Shown here one piece after another: positions 48,924 to 60,563 of a stretch of 64,000 nt of DNA (position 1 is the first letter of the stretch; the number at the start of each line of letters is the position of its first letter). The DNA lies in the NCBI GenBank assembly GCA_019022495.1, contig JAFEKR010000001.1:5890001-5954000 (forward strand). The letters are read 5' to 3'. Made by a program: the position numbers and the translations under genes. Below the pieces are notes generated by a model. The model was not told the DNA's origin and did no database searches. It saw nothing but the letters and a program-made list of their open reading frames with translations. This DNA is from Epichloe hybrida. Taxonomy: Eukaryota; Ascomycota; Sordariomycetes; Hypocreales; Clavicipitaceae.

Positions 48924-50037
48924 AGTTTTAAGAAAGCTATTATTTATACCTTTACTAAGTAAATTATTTTGTTTCTTTTAAAGTAACTTAAATTTACTAT
49001 AAAGAGATATAATAAACTTATATAGTATTATTTCCTTAGTCTATTAGGTTTTTAAATCTTAATAATTTCTTTATAATACCTTTATTATTATTACTTATTT
49101 ATACTAATTATAAGTACCTTTAGCTTATAAGTAATTATTAAGGTATATTTCTATAAAACTTAGTATTTTCTAAGTATTTAGCTTATACTAATCTTAAAGA
49201 AGCTTAAGTATTTTATAAGTATAATATTAAACTAACTTTTTTTTCTTTACTTTAGTATTAAAGTTAAAAAAGTCCTATATATTCTTTAAAAGAGTCTTAT
49301 AAATATATTCCTTAATCTTTAGTATTTACTTTAATAAGGTTATATACTTTATAAGGTTAAATTAAAGCTCTTTATATTTAAAGTTAAATTAATTCTTTAT
49401 ATTTTTATAAGTAAGCTTTTAATTTTTAAGAGTATTAGGGTTATTTATAAAAACCTTAAGTCTTAAACCCCTTTATAAGTCTTAAGTATTATAAGTTCTT
49501 TAAGTAATTTAACCTTATTAAGGTTAATATACTTTTAAATACTATAGGATTTTATATAGTTTTTAACTTAAAACTATTTAATTTAATCTTTCTCTAATAA
49601 TAATACTATATTTAGAGTTTCTTTAAATATTATAAAAAGGAATATATTAGTTAACTAAATTATAAGATAAGGGTTTTAACTAATTAATATAATAAAAGAG
49701 TAATTATCTTATAATAAAGGTAAGTATTAATTAATAATATCTAATAAAGCTTATATTTTTAATAATAATTAATAAAAATAGTAATAAAAGCCTCCTAGGC
49801 TTATAACTATTAAGGTAAGGGTTAATATAAGTAATAGAAAACATTTAATTTAATTAATTAAAGGTATAAATAGTACTTAACTTTATACCTTAAAGGTATA
49901 TAGTACGCTATAGTAATAACTAGTATAAGGAGGTATATCTAATATATTATATTTACTAATATCTAACCTCGCGTTTTATCCCTGTTAATGCGCGCTGCCC
50001 TTATATAACCTAAGCTTTAAGGGCGCTCTCCCTGACA
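48924..50037 (-). mobile_element. copia element E1, 5' part with 5' LTR
   Basis: Matches copia A at about 58010-59134. The 5' LTR is 49808-50037. The PBS just left of it (cctaggcttataac, read on the other strand as GTTATAAGCCTAGG) is the same initiator-Met half-tRNA type as in A and D. The outer 60 bp of the LTR, which face the host gene, are nearly free of RIP changes whereas the inner part is strongly mutated. Confidence 0.82.
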
Positions 50038-50526
50038 AGTATAAATACGTCACTGTGCGACAAGGCTTTGACACTATACTGAATCGTCCAGTAGCCTTGA
50101 GAGAACGCAGTGATATAGAGTACTCTATCTCTACAGATTACTGTTGCGCCAAATGGCAGAGATCATGGTCGCATCATCCACGTTGACATTAGTCAGCAGC
50201 TACTGATTGCAGCTGTTCAACCATCTTACCCGGCTGAACATTGCGCGTCGTGTCGCGCGATGTAAGTCACACCGGAACACAAAGTATTATTTAAACACAA
50301 GAGATGCTAACTATACCTAGCCGGGGGAACATTGACTAACTTTACACGAGGCATAATAATGCACTACTACTACTACTTAAGTAAACAAGTATCCAACAGT
50401 TTTACACATGAAATCGGTTATATCAAGGAGTGAGCCGATCATGTGTGGAGTGACTCTCTCAAGCGTATTTAATTAACCCTTTAGATCCAAAGATGTCAAG
50501 TAACCGGGTGCCCCATTGGTGCCAGA
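50038..50526. other. unique normal-GC DNA, no gene recognised
   Basis: Start of the gene island right of E1. No repeat similarity to other parts of the window and no convincing reading frame were seen. Confidence 0.5.
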
Positions 50527-50793
50527 CTACAGTAGTTGATCATTAAAGTTAGCATTCATTGATGAGCCACCTACCCATGAGGATAGAGAGGCGTATATTT
50601 TTCCGACCTGAATAAGTGCCAGCATCTTTTTTGACATTCTGAACACCATGTGAAACAGATTGCGCAACATCAGTAGCTCTTGCTTAATAAAGCGGTCATT
50701 ACTTACATTGCCTGATCTTCGATCATTGACCGACATGGACTCATCACACTGGGAGTCAACGATTTGCTGCTGAGGTATCTCAAGCACCTCCAC
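50527..50793 (-). CDS. possible hypothetical protein fragment (88 codons)
   Basis: A minus-strand open frame ending in TAG, with protein-like composition in its second half (KQELLMLRNLFHMVF and then LIQVGKIYASLSSWVGG). It could be the C-terminal end of a lost gene or a short uncharacterised gene in the upstream region of the PP2A subunit gene. A GTAAGT within it could be a splice donor. No family recognised; chance openness in normal-GC DNA is possible. Confidence 0.25.
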   Translation of the reverse strand: MEVLEIPQQQIVDSQCDESMSVNDRRSGNVSNDRFIKQELLMLRNLFHMVFRMSKKMLALIQVGKIYASLSSWVGGSSMNANFNDQLL

Positions 50794-50832
50794 AGCTTTG
50801 GACTAGAGCTACTAAAGTTGGTACATACGTTC

Positions 50833-50893
50833 CTACCTACAGTGGGCGTACCTACCTTGGGTACCTAGGTCTTACCTAGGGGTAGGTACCCAA
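50833..50893. promoter_or_regulatory. TACCTACC/TACCTAGGTA motif cluster upstream of the PP2A gene
   Basis: Repeated CCTACCT, GTACCTAGGT and TTACCTAGGGGTAGGTACC motifs, partly palindromic, about 360-420 bp upstream of the start codon. Such TACCTAGGTA clusters are common in promoters of filamentous ascomycetes. Regulatory role inferred. Confidence 0.45.
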
Positions 50894-51254
50894 AGCCAAG
50901 TACGACAACCAAACTTGTGCGGGACCCTCAGGCCGCGCGCAGAGCTGTTGAGGGAGCTGCCCTTGGGTCCACTGCGGCCGCCACTCACGCTCGTCAAACG
51001 ACATCATCCACCGCCCACCTTCTTTCGCCGCATCGCTTGTCAACAGGACTAGGCCGCATGCCATAATACTGACTTATCATCGCAGGCAACTGCTGTCCGC
51101 CTCGCCGCCACCGACTATCGCACAAATCACTTGCTTCTACTTTGTACTGCTGACTAGTATTGCTGCAATCTTCACTAGATACCATCCACTCACTCCCCAG
51201 CCCATTGCCCCGATTCGAACCATCCACGCGCCACTGCTGCCGCTGTTGAACAAG

Positions 51255-53026
51255 ATGGTGGATAGTGAAGCAAATTCCCCTACGTGGAAGTTCACACAGT
51301 ATGTCAATGATAGCCTAGAAATACATCAACCGCTGACTAGGATCTCTAGGTGCTTCGGCGATAAGGGCGACGTCGAGGATATCACCGAGGGTAAGACAAC
51401 CTTGGTCATTCGTTGCATGCGGTCTGCTGCTTGCCATCGTTCCTCTAACTTACCTCCCATTGTTTACTAGCCGACATCATCTCTACCGTTGAGTTTGACC
51501 ACACCGGCAACTATCTGGCGACCGGTGATAAAGGTGGACGAGTCGTCCTATTCGAGCGAAACGAAACTGTGTGTTGAACCGTCCTGCTTAGTCTTTGAAA
51601 GTGTAAACTTATATCATCTTACACAAGTCTAACGGTAAAAACCTTCCACAGAAGAAATCTTGCGAATACAAGTTCCATACCGAATTTCAGTCTCACGAAC
51701 CAGAGTTTGACTATTTGAAGTCTCTTGAAATCGAGGAGAAGATCAACAAGATAAAGTGGTGCCGCAGACAAAATGCATCACATTATCTCCTCTCTACAAA
51801 CGACAAAACCATCAAGCTCTGGAAAGTGTTCGAAAAGTCTTTGAAGGTCGTAGCGGAAAATAACTTGTCACACGATGCTACGCCAGGTAGCGTAGCTGGT
51901 GCTGGTGCCTCACGGCCTTTGGCTACGACCCAGCACTTTCGTAATGCAGCGGATCTGAAGCTACCGCGTCTTACACACCATGATACCGTTGTTGCAGCCG
52001 TTCCCCGTCGTACATATGCAAATGCGCACGCCTACCACATAAACAGTATCTCTGTGAACAGTGACGGAGAAACCTTCATTAGCAGCGATGATTTACGAAT
52101 TAACCTCTGGAATCTAAACATTCAAGATCAAAGCTTCAACATTGTCGACATAAAACCAGCAAATATGGAAGAGCTTACTGAAGTCATCACTGCCGCGGAA
52201 TTCCACCCTCAAAGCTGTAACTGGTTCATGTATGCTAGCTCCAAAGGCACCATCAAACTAGCAGATATGCGCGAGAGTGCCTTGTGCGACCATCATGCTA
52301 AGCGTAAGAGAAAACCTCAGTCGCATGCGACTTTTGTTTGCAAATGCAATCTAACTTTACTCAGTGTTTGAACAAGAAGAAGATCCCGACTCCAGGTCTT
52401 TCTTCTCCGAGATTATTTCATCTATCTCGGATGTTCGATTTTCTTACGATGGCCGGTACATACTTTCTCGCGATTATCTCACCGTCAAAATTTGGGACAT
52501 CAACATGGAGCGCCAACCGGTCAAAACAATTCCAATTCATGAACACCTGCGGCCAAGGTTGTGTGATACGTATGAAAATGATAGCATCTTCGACAAGTTC
52601 GAGGTTGTATTCTCAGGCGATGCAAAGAATGTCATGACAGGAAGCTACAACAACAATTTTATGATATATCCGTCCGACCCTGACAGGGAGGTTGAAGTAG
52701 TTTTACAAGCAGACAAATCGGCGTTCAAAGCCAAGAAGGTTGGTATTCCTACGCCGATAAATTCCTTGACAAGCCCCATAACGAATGGGGGTAAGAAGAA
52801 TGGCTCTAGAGCAGGCAGTCCGGCAGGTGGCGCGCAACGCATGAAGAAGGAGACAGATGCAGATCAGATTGATTTCAACAAAAAAATTCTGCACATGAGC
52901 TGGCACCCTTTTGAGGACAGTATTGCTATTGCGGCAACAAACAATGTACGTCACTGTACCAGAGTACGACCGTGAGGATGGCTACTGACATTGTTTAACA
53001 AGCTGTTTGTTTTCTCCGCCCTGTAG
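51255..53026 (+). CDS. cdc55: PP2A regulatory subunit B (B55/PR55 family), six exons
   Basis: Regulatory B subunit that directs the PP2A catalytic core to substrates in mitotic exit, septation and morphogenesis (orthologues Cdc55 in yeast, pabA in Aspergillus, rgb-1 in Neurospora). Exons inferred: 51255-51298, 51350-51390, 51471-51568, 51652-52303, 52365-52945, 53003-53026, giving 479 residues. Introns of 51, 80, 83, 61 and 57 bp are GT-AG; CTGAC branch sites are visible in the first and last. The protein is a WD-repeat propeller with the family's [16 protein letters not shown] handle (from residue 80), [16 protein letters not shown] and [10 protein letters not shown] blocks, and the conserved C-terminus NNLFVFSAL. 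The start gives [15 protein letters not shown], as in other fungi. No RIP damage and no frame defect. It is the only intact gene in the window. Confidence 0.96.
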
Positions 53027-53691
53027 AAGCAGTCATGGCTCAGTATCATTGTTTAGAGTTGATTCTAACGGCTTGTAATCGTACGAGAGAAAGGGCAAGA
53101 GGGTTCAGCCCATCGAAGTTTACGATCCCATTATTTGGATGGCACTGCTCTTCGTTGCTCAATTGTCAGGTCAGGAGAGGCGCTGCAGGATGCATGCCAC
53201 AGGTCTGACGTGGCAAAGCTATCGACTGGCAGTATAGGGTCCTGGAATACCATGGCTCTCTATTGCCAATACCTAAAGATGGCGCAGGATTGAAAAGCCG
53301 GAGAGAGCGGCCAAGGTGGCTCGAAATCCACTGCTACACTAATGAAGAGGACTGACTGTGCCTTGGACAGACCCTTGGTGTCTCGTCCCGTAGACCACTC
53401 ACAATATACAGCTAAGAAGTAAAACGCTGAATTCCGTACAGACCACATTCTTCCTGTGAGACGCATATATGTTTTGCCTTTCCTTGTCGTTGTAAATGAC
53501 ATACGCATAAGGATCTCTTAAAGGTGTGTACAAGCAAGGCGCAGAAAATACCAAAATGCCATTTACGTGACATGATGTCCGTGGGGTACGGTAGAACATT
53601 CCCGTTCACTTCTTTTATATCCGCAGTGAAGACCGAAAACTAAGCTACGGTCGTCCACTGCATGCTTTTAGAGCTTATCACGCCTAATAGA
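53027..53691. other. 3' flank of the PP2A gene, no further gene recognised
   Basis: Normal-GC unique DNA containing the presumed 3' UTR. Overlapping minus-strand frames at 53260-53609 have no recognisable features. The last 50 bp (about 53640-53691) resemble one end of element H, whose other portion continues at 59140 beyond copia A. Confidence 0.5.
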
Positions 53692-53696
53692 CATAG

Positions 53697-53928
53697 TGTC
53701 AAGGTAGGGGTGTAAATGGATGATAGAAAGCGTTCAATTTCGGTCAATCAGAGGTGCAAATAGCACCTAACTTTTATACCTAAAAGGTATATAGTGTGCT
53801 ATAGTAATAACTAGTTTACAGAGGTACTTCTAATATATTATATTTACTAATATTTAACCTTATGTTTTATCCTTATTAATACATACTACCCTTATATAAC
53901 TTATGCTTTAAGGAAGCTTTCCCTAATA
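53697..53928 (-). repeat. 3' LTR of copia A
   Basis: 232 bp. Its first 90 bp, facing the host gene, are almost unmutated; the rest is strongly RIPped. Confidence 0.92.
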
Positions 53929-53959
53929 TACCCCCCTTAGCTAAGATATTTATTAAAGC

Positions 53960-56900
53960 TAAAGATTATAAGTATAAGAAAAGATTATAATAATTTTCTA
54001 GTGTTATAATTAAGCAGGAATTTCCTATAAGCTAATCTAGTAATAGAATTCCTTATATATTTACCTTAATAAAGGCTTTATAAAGCTATTAGTAAGTATC
54101 TTAGAGGTCTTTAACTAATTTACCTTAATATTACCTAAGGTATATTACTCTTAAATCTATATTTAATTTATATTAAGATACTTTAGATTAGTTTAAAGCC
54201 TTCTTTCCTTATATTCTATAATATAAATTATTTACTTATTATTATACTAGATAATTAATAGAGAAAGGACCTATATACTAATATTATAAAGTAGTTTACC
54301 TAGAGATATACGCTCTTTTACTCTATAATTTAATATAAAGAGCTTTACTTCTATGCTTAAGGTTATTATATAAATATTACCTCCTAGACTTCTAATTAAT
54401 TATAGCTCTATATATAATAAAGACATAGCCTTATATTAATTTCTAAGTATTAGGGTTATTACTAAGAGAGGTATTAGTACTAGAGAAAAGCGTGTTAAAG
54501 CTATTTACTCCTAAGTATTAGATATATAATTTCCTTATATTTTAAGTATATATTAGAGTAGCCTTTATAAGCTTAATATGCTTTATTAAAGGGTTTATTA
54601 TAAAGGAGGCTAGATTTAAAGCTATAAAGGCTATATTAGGTCTTTTAATAATGTTAAGATAGACTAAAGAGCTAATAACTACTTTATAGTAATTAATCTC
54701 TTTATTAGTAGCCTAACTATTATTTAGGACTATTATAGCTATTATTAAAGGTATTATAATTAAGCTCTTTAAATTATTATTAATAATATTAGGAATAAAC
54801 TTCTAAGCTATCTTTTAAATATATAATTCCTATAATAACTATATCTCTTTAGTATTATAATTCCTAATAATTTTAATGCCTAGGAATTACTTTAAATTAC
54901 CTTAGTCTTTAATATCTAGACTATTTATTAACTACTTATATAGCTCTTTAAATTTTACTTTAAATCTGTTTAGAAATAGCACTATAATATTATTTACATA
55001 GAAAAATAAGATAAATCTGCCTTTTATAAAGATATATAGGTCTTTCTTTCCTTAGATAAAGTCTAGATTTAATAGGAATTATATTAGGTATAGAAACTAT
55101 TATTAAGGAGCTTTCTATAGCTTATATAATACTCTAGTTATCTTCTAGAGATAACCTTATGTATTTATACCCTCTAGTGGCTTATAAAAGATAGGTTCTT
55201 TAAGTTTTATATATAGGAAGGTATTCTAAACATTATATTAATATATATTAAGATTATTAGCATAGTAAATAGTAAGTAGTATATATAGAGATTATAAAGT
55301 AAGTATAGTAATGTAGTTATTAAGGTTATCCTTTAGTTATTAGTTACCTTAGATTACTATTTAAGCCTTAAACTCTATAATAATACCTTTTTTATTAGTT
55401 TTATACTTAAAAACCTATCTAAGGTTAATAATCTCCTTAAGATTAAATAATTTATCTAGTATATTCTCCTAGTAGTTTAAGGATTAAAGCTTTAAAAGCT
55501 CCTTTATAATTACTTCCTTCTAGTAGTTATAATATAATAAGGCTATTACCTAATAATAATACATAGGTTTTAGAGGTATATCTTTAATATATAAACTATA
55601 TTAAGTTTCTTAGAATACTATTAAGAAAGCAAAAGAAAACTATATTTACTTAGCTTTCCTTATTTCCTTTCTTTAATATTTCCTAGTAATAATATTATTT
55701 ATATTAATACTATTATTATAGGGACTATAATTCTCTATAGCTTTACTACCTTTTATAGTAAATTTACTAGTCTCTATAGTAATTACTATATGTTTAGTTA
55801 TTGCTTTACTTATAAATTTATTAATCTTATAAAATAGCGTATTATTACCTTATACCTAAAGCTTTAAGTTCTCTATAATAACTAGTGCCTTATAAGAGAA
55901 GTTAGGAGGGGTTAAAAGTGCACTAGAAAGGTTCTCTTTATTCCCTATTATATAAGGAGGTGTTTTTACTTTAAACTACTTATTTTCCTAGCCTATAGCT
56001 AATAGTAAAGAGATAGGATTATTCTCTTTAAGCTCTATTCTAATAAGATCTTAACTAATCTCCTTATTAAGGTCTTTAGCTTTAAGCTCTTTAAGTAACT
56101 TAATTATTAATATCTTCTCTTATTAAGCTAATTCTAGCTTTTCTTCTAGCTTAAAAAAGGAGTTCTTATTAAACTAAACACATACTAATATAATAACCTT
56201 ATAATTATAAAGCAAAAGCACTTATATAATATATTATAACTTACCTCTATACCTAATAAGGTATTTAATATAAGCTTTTTGCTCTAGCTATAGTATTGTG
56301 TTATGTGATTTAATATGCTCTAGAGCCTTTATTATTATTAGAAATGCCTTATATTTATAAGCTTATAGGTATGTAATTAAGGGCTTTTAAACCTCTAATA
56401 TCTATAAATAGGCTAGGACTATTTTCTATGCCTAATTTCACTAGAGTTTATAGGGTATAACCTAATTCCTATAATACTTAAAAGGTATTCTATTTAGTAA
56501 ATAAACTACTATATTAAAGACCTTATTATTAAGTTTTAAAGGAAGGTAAGCCTTAAGGCTTAATATATAAGCCTTTTACTTAACTACCCCCCTAGATCTC
56601 TTTGCCTTTTTATTCTAACTAGGCATTAAGGGAGCTAAATTATAGACTATAATACTAGCAAAGGCTATCTTATCTCTTATGCTCTTTATAAATAAAGCCT
56701 TTTTAATATTACTATATAGAAATCAGAGTTAAACCCTAAATTATATATATAGGAATGCTATTATTATATAGAAGCTATTATAAATTTTATCTTTAGTCTT
56801 GAATAAATAAAAGAAATATATTAAGGTTATAAGGTATATAAAAACACACTAATACCTATTACTATTCTAATAAGGAGAGTTATAATAGTCTAGATTAACT

Positions 56901-58880
56901 AAAAGGCTATATCTAAATCCCTAAGGAAGCCCTTCTAGTGTAACCTATAATCTCTAGCGCTTAGCTTTACCTATAGTATAGATCTTACACTTTATAAGCT
57001 TAGGTCCTATTAATTTAATGCTAAGAGTAGCGTTTATAATCTCTATAAAGGCCTTCTTACCTAGATAACTATATTATTAATACTAAAGCTTTATATCTCC
57101 TTTTATAGGTAGCCTTAGTACTTTACTAGTTATAGTATAGGCCTCTTTTAGGTTATCTAAGAGTATAAATAATATATAAAGCTTATTAATATTATAAAGC
57201 TTAGTAATAGGATACTTTCCTTAGAATAAGAAGCTTTTCTTCTAGTTTTAATAAATCCCTGCCTTTATTAGAATTATTACTAATACTAGGTTTACGTGGA
57301 ATTCTAGAATTAGTAAAGCACTTTACACTATAATCCTTCTTAGCCTTTATAATACTAGATCTATAACGGATATATAGACTAGTCCTTATCCTAAGGATAT
57401 ATAGACTATGCCTCTAGCATTAACCTCTATTATAATAGTTCTATTAAACTTAGACTATTTAAACTAATAAATATTATTAAAAATATAAACATTAGCTCTA
57501 GAATTATAGATAACTATATTCTAATTTCCTTTAGAGCTATTTATAGCGTTTAAAGTTAAATATATAACTTCCCTTAAAGGTTAAGAGCTTTATAAGTATA
57601 TAAATAATAATATATTTATAGTCTTCTCTCCTAGAGTTACTATAAGTAAGTTATTTATTAGGTTTTATAAGGGGATAATAATATTACCGCTTTTCTCCCT
57701 TTTCTCTAGCTTCTAACTTATAGCTTTTAATCTCTCTTATAGGTTCTCCTTTAGATATCTCTTAATATTATCTTTAGAGTTCTTCTTAACTTCCTAGTCC
57801 TTAGGAGTAGCCTTTAGCTTATAAAGAGCCTTAAATAAATTATAGGATTTCTATTACTTTAATATATTATAAACATTATAACTAAAGTATCTAGGGCATT
57901 TCTTTTATTCTAATTTGCTCTAACTATTTAATCTTTTAGTAATAATAGTGTTATTAGCTGATTTTATTATTATTAAGCTCTAAGGAGCTTTATAGTCTCT
58001 TTTAAACTTACTAACTACTTTAAGGAAGCTATAGTTCTTTCCTTTATTAAGTAAGTTATTTTACTTCTTTTAGAATACCTTAAATTTACTTTAAAGAGAG
58101 ATAATAAACTTATATAGTATTATCTCCTTAGTTTATTAAGTCTTAAGATCTAGATAATTTCTCTATAGTACCTTTATTATTATAGCTTACTTATACTAAT
58201 TATAAGTACCTTTAGCTTATAAGTAATTATTAAGGTAATTCTCTATAAGGATAAGTATTTTCTTAGTGTTTAGCTTATATTAATTATAAAGAAGCTTAAG
58301 TATCCTATAAGTATAATATTAAACTAACTCCTTTTTCTTTACTTTAGTATTAAAGTTAAGAGAGTCTTATATATTCTTTAAAAGGGTCTTATAAATATAT
58401 TCCCTAATCTTTAGTATTTGCTTTAATAGGTTTATATACTTTATAAGGTTAAATTAAAGCTCTTTATATTTAAAGTTAAATTAGTCCTTTATATCTTTAT
58501 AAGTAATCTTCTAATCTTTAAGAGTATTAAGGTTATCTAGTGTAATCTCTAGTCTTAGACCTCTCTAGGGGTATATAAGTATTATAGGTTCTTTAAGTAA
58601 TTTAACCTTATTAGGGTTAATATACTCCTAAACACTATATAATTCCGCGTAGTTCTTAACTTAGGTAAACTACTTAATCTAATCCTTCTCTAATAATAAT
58701 ACTATATTTAAAGTTTCTTTAGACATTATAAAGGGGAATATATTAGTTAACTAGAGCATAGGATAAGGGTTTTAACTAATTAATATAATAGAGGGTAATT
58801 ATCTTATAATATAAGTAAGCGTTAATTAATAATATTTAACGGAGCTTATATCTTTAATAATAATTAATAAAAATAGTAAT
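53960..58880 (-). pseudogene. gag-pol remnant of copia A
   Basis: Minus-strand translation shows the protease region at about 57490-57560 (DSGANVHI-like motif, degraded) and the reverse transcriptase at about 54950-55230 with KGRFILFFYVNNIIVLF, a RIP form of the copia YVDD box. Order gag (right), protease, integrase, RT, RNase H (left) is copia-type. The protease Asp and both RT Asp residues are altered, and stops are frequent. Confidence 0.8.
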
Positions 58881-58888
58881 AAAAGCCT

Positions 58889-58902
58889 CCTAGGCTTATA
58901 AC
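58889..58902 (-). promoter_or_regulatory. primer-binding site of copia A
   Basis: GTTATAAGCCTAGG directly after the 5' LTR on the element strand, the same half-tRNA initiator-Met type seen in D and E1, with one G-to-A change. Confidence 0.6.
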
Positions 58903-59134
58903 TATTAAGGTAAGGGTGTAAATAGATAATGAAAAGCGTTTAATTTTAGTTAATTAGAGGTATAGATAGCAGGTAACTTTTATACCTAAAAGGTATATAG
59001 TGCGCTATAGTAATAACTAGTTTACGGAGGTACTTCTAATATATCGTATTTACTAATGTCTAACCTCGCGTTTTATCCCTGTTAATACGCGCTGCCCTCA
59101 TACAACCTATGCTTCAAGGGAGCTCTCCCTAACA
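58903..59134 (-). repeat. 5' LTR of copia A
   Basis: 232 bp, paired with 53697-53928. Here the outer (right) end is unmutated (cgcgttttatccctgttaat and onwards) and the inner part is RIPped, the mirror image of the left LTR. Confidence 0.92.
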
Positions 59135-59139
59135 CATAG

Positions 59140-59420
59140 AGTTTTATGCCTAGCATTGCTATAGCTAATATTGTGTTTTGAAGATAAGATAAATTAATAA
59201 GATTCATTCCTCTAATTTGACTAACAAAATAATTTTTAATCTAATAGACTATTTAATCTAATTTATCTCTATTACATAAAGATAAATTTAGCCTTATGAT
59301 AATCACCGTAGTTAAGATTATTAACCCCCTTTAGCGTGCGTAGACGCTAGAGCTACATGCGCGTGTGGGCTAGCAATGAGCATCGTGTCATTTGGGGTTG
59401 TGATAGTCTAGGCTTTGCCT
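59140..59420. mobile_element. H-like element fragment split by copia A
   Basis: Its reverse complement matches 12373-12650 (H), including ccccaaatgacacgatgct, tagactatttaatctaa and aatcttattaatttatctta type blocks. About 50 bp of the same element lies left of copia A at 53640-53691, so A inserted into an H copy. Confidence 0.6.
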
Positions 59421-59784
59421 AGGCCTAGCAATATAGGTGTCAATTATACAAGTAAATGACAACTTGTACAATGCGTATTCTTTTGCTATGGCGCAATTGG
59501 ATTAGGCACATCACCAGTACGGTGGCGCAGACACCCGCGATTGGCCCTTATAGGCTAGACAGACAGTAACAATTAGCTCTTTTCTTATACCCTTGCTATC
59601 TTATATTAGCCCTTAACTTATATGCACTACGGAGGTCGAGCTCAAAAGTCGTGTGCCCTGCACAAGTCCCACTTATAGTGAGGTCCTAGTAATTCTAAAG
59701 AAAAAGTGATTTTATACTAAACCCTTTTCTTTTTAAAGGCTATTTATAGAGTATTTAGTTAATAGAAATATTATCTAAATATTT
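59421..59784. other. moderate-GC segment without recognised gene
   Basis: Partly unmutated DNA. It contains tggcgcaattggattaggca at about 59489, which resembles a tRNA A-box, but no matching acceptor stem or B-box was found. Nothing else recognised. Confidence 0.4.
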
Positions 59785-60371
59785 TAGTAAGTATATATAT
59801 TCTTTACGCTAGCTAGCTAACTATGTAGCTGTTCCTAGTACTCCATTCGCTTAGTTAAGAGGGAAAACCCTTTACTAGGAAGAAAAACCCTCTTATATCT
59901 ATAAATTAGCTAGCGCTAACCCTCTTCTAGGTTTACGCCACGTTAGGTGTGACTAATTATAAGTATTTATTACTAGCTTACACTAGCCTTATCCTAAAGA
60001 AAATAAAAAAGGAAAGGAAAATATATAGTAATAGTCTTAACTAGCTCCCTTTAGTGCTAGTTTAGTCTTACTCTAACCTAGCTTTATATCCCTTACTTTG
60101 CCCTAAGGTATAGTAAATTTAGATTTATAATAATAATTTACTTTTTATTTACTTTACTTCTAACTCTTCTAGTGCCTTACTTTTTAGCTAAATCTAACCT
60201 AGCACTAGTCTAGATATCTTATAAAGTCTAAGTATATGGTTTTATTTAATTATAATAAGGGGTAGGTAATTTAAGCCTAGTAGCTAGGTGGTTTTACTCC
60301 TAGATTAGTTATATGCTATCTATATATTTACTTATCTTATACTTTATTTTCTAGCTAATATTATAATTAGT

Positions 60372-60402
60372 TCTCTCTCTCTCTCTCTCTTAAGTATAAA
60401 AG
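60372..60402 (+). promoter_or_regulatory. CT tract and TATA box upstream of the LINE antisense gene
   Basis: A (CT)n run at 60372-60390 is followed by taagtataaaagagagc with a TATAAAA box at about 60395. L5 has the same box after a C-rich tract near 37160. The position, about 170 bp before the antisense frame, suits a plus-strand promoter. Confidence 0.4.
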
Positions 60403-60563
60403 AGAGCTTCTCCCCCCTTAAGGTTTTAACCTTTTTCCTTTTCTTATAATAAATTTCCTATAAGTTCTTTTTCTCCCTATTCTCTTTAGAAGCTATTTAA
60501 GGCTTCTCTAGTCTAGTGCTAGTTTAAATACTAATATTTTATATAAAAAAATACGCTATAATA

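Larger units (their letters stand above)
53697..59134 (-). mobile_element. Ty1/copia element A, complete
   Basis: A 5438-bp element with 232-bp LTRs and the 5-bp duplication catag (53692-53696 and 59135-59139). The LTR begins TGTCAAGGTAGGGG and ends CCCTAACA (inner copy mutated to ccctaata). A G-rich polypurine tract (complement of ccccccttagctaag at 53931-53945) abuts the left LTR, marking it as the 3' LTR and the element as minus strand. Confidence 0.93.

Noticed and set aside
50876..51227. Minus-strand frames in the PP2A promoter
   Set aside because: Low-complexity, no recognisable features, and overlapping the TACCTAGGTA cluster and 5' UTR; openness is expected in normal-GC DNA.
52338..52954. 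Other-frame ORFs over the PP2A coding exons
   Set aside because: Shadows of the verified exon frame.
53260..53609. Three overlapping minus-strand frames downstream of PP2A
   Set aside because: Mutually overlapping, without domain or splice support.
59480..59560. Possible tRNA gene
   Set aside because: An A-box-like stretch is present but the B-box and acceptor stem pairing are not.
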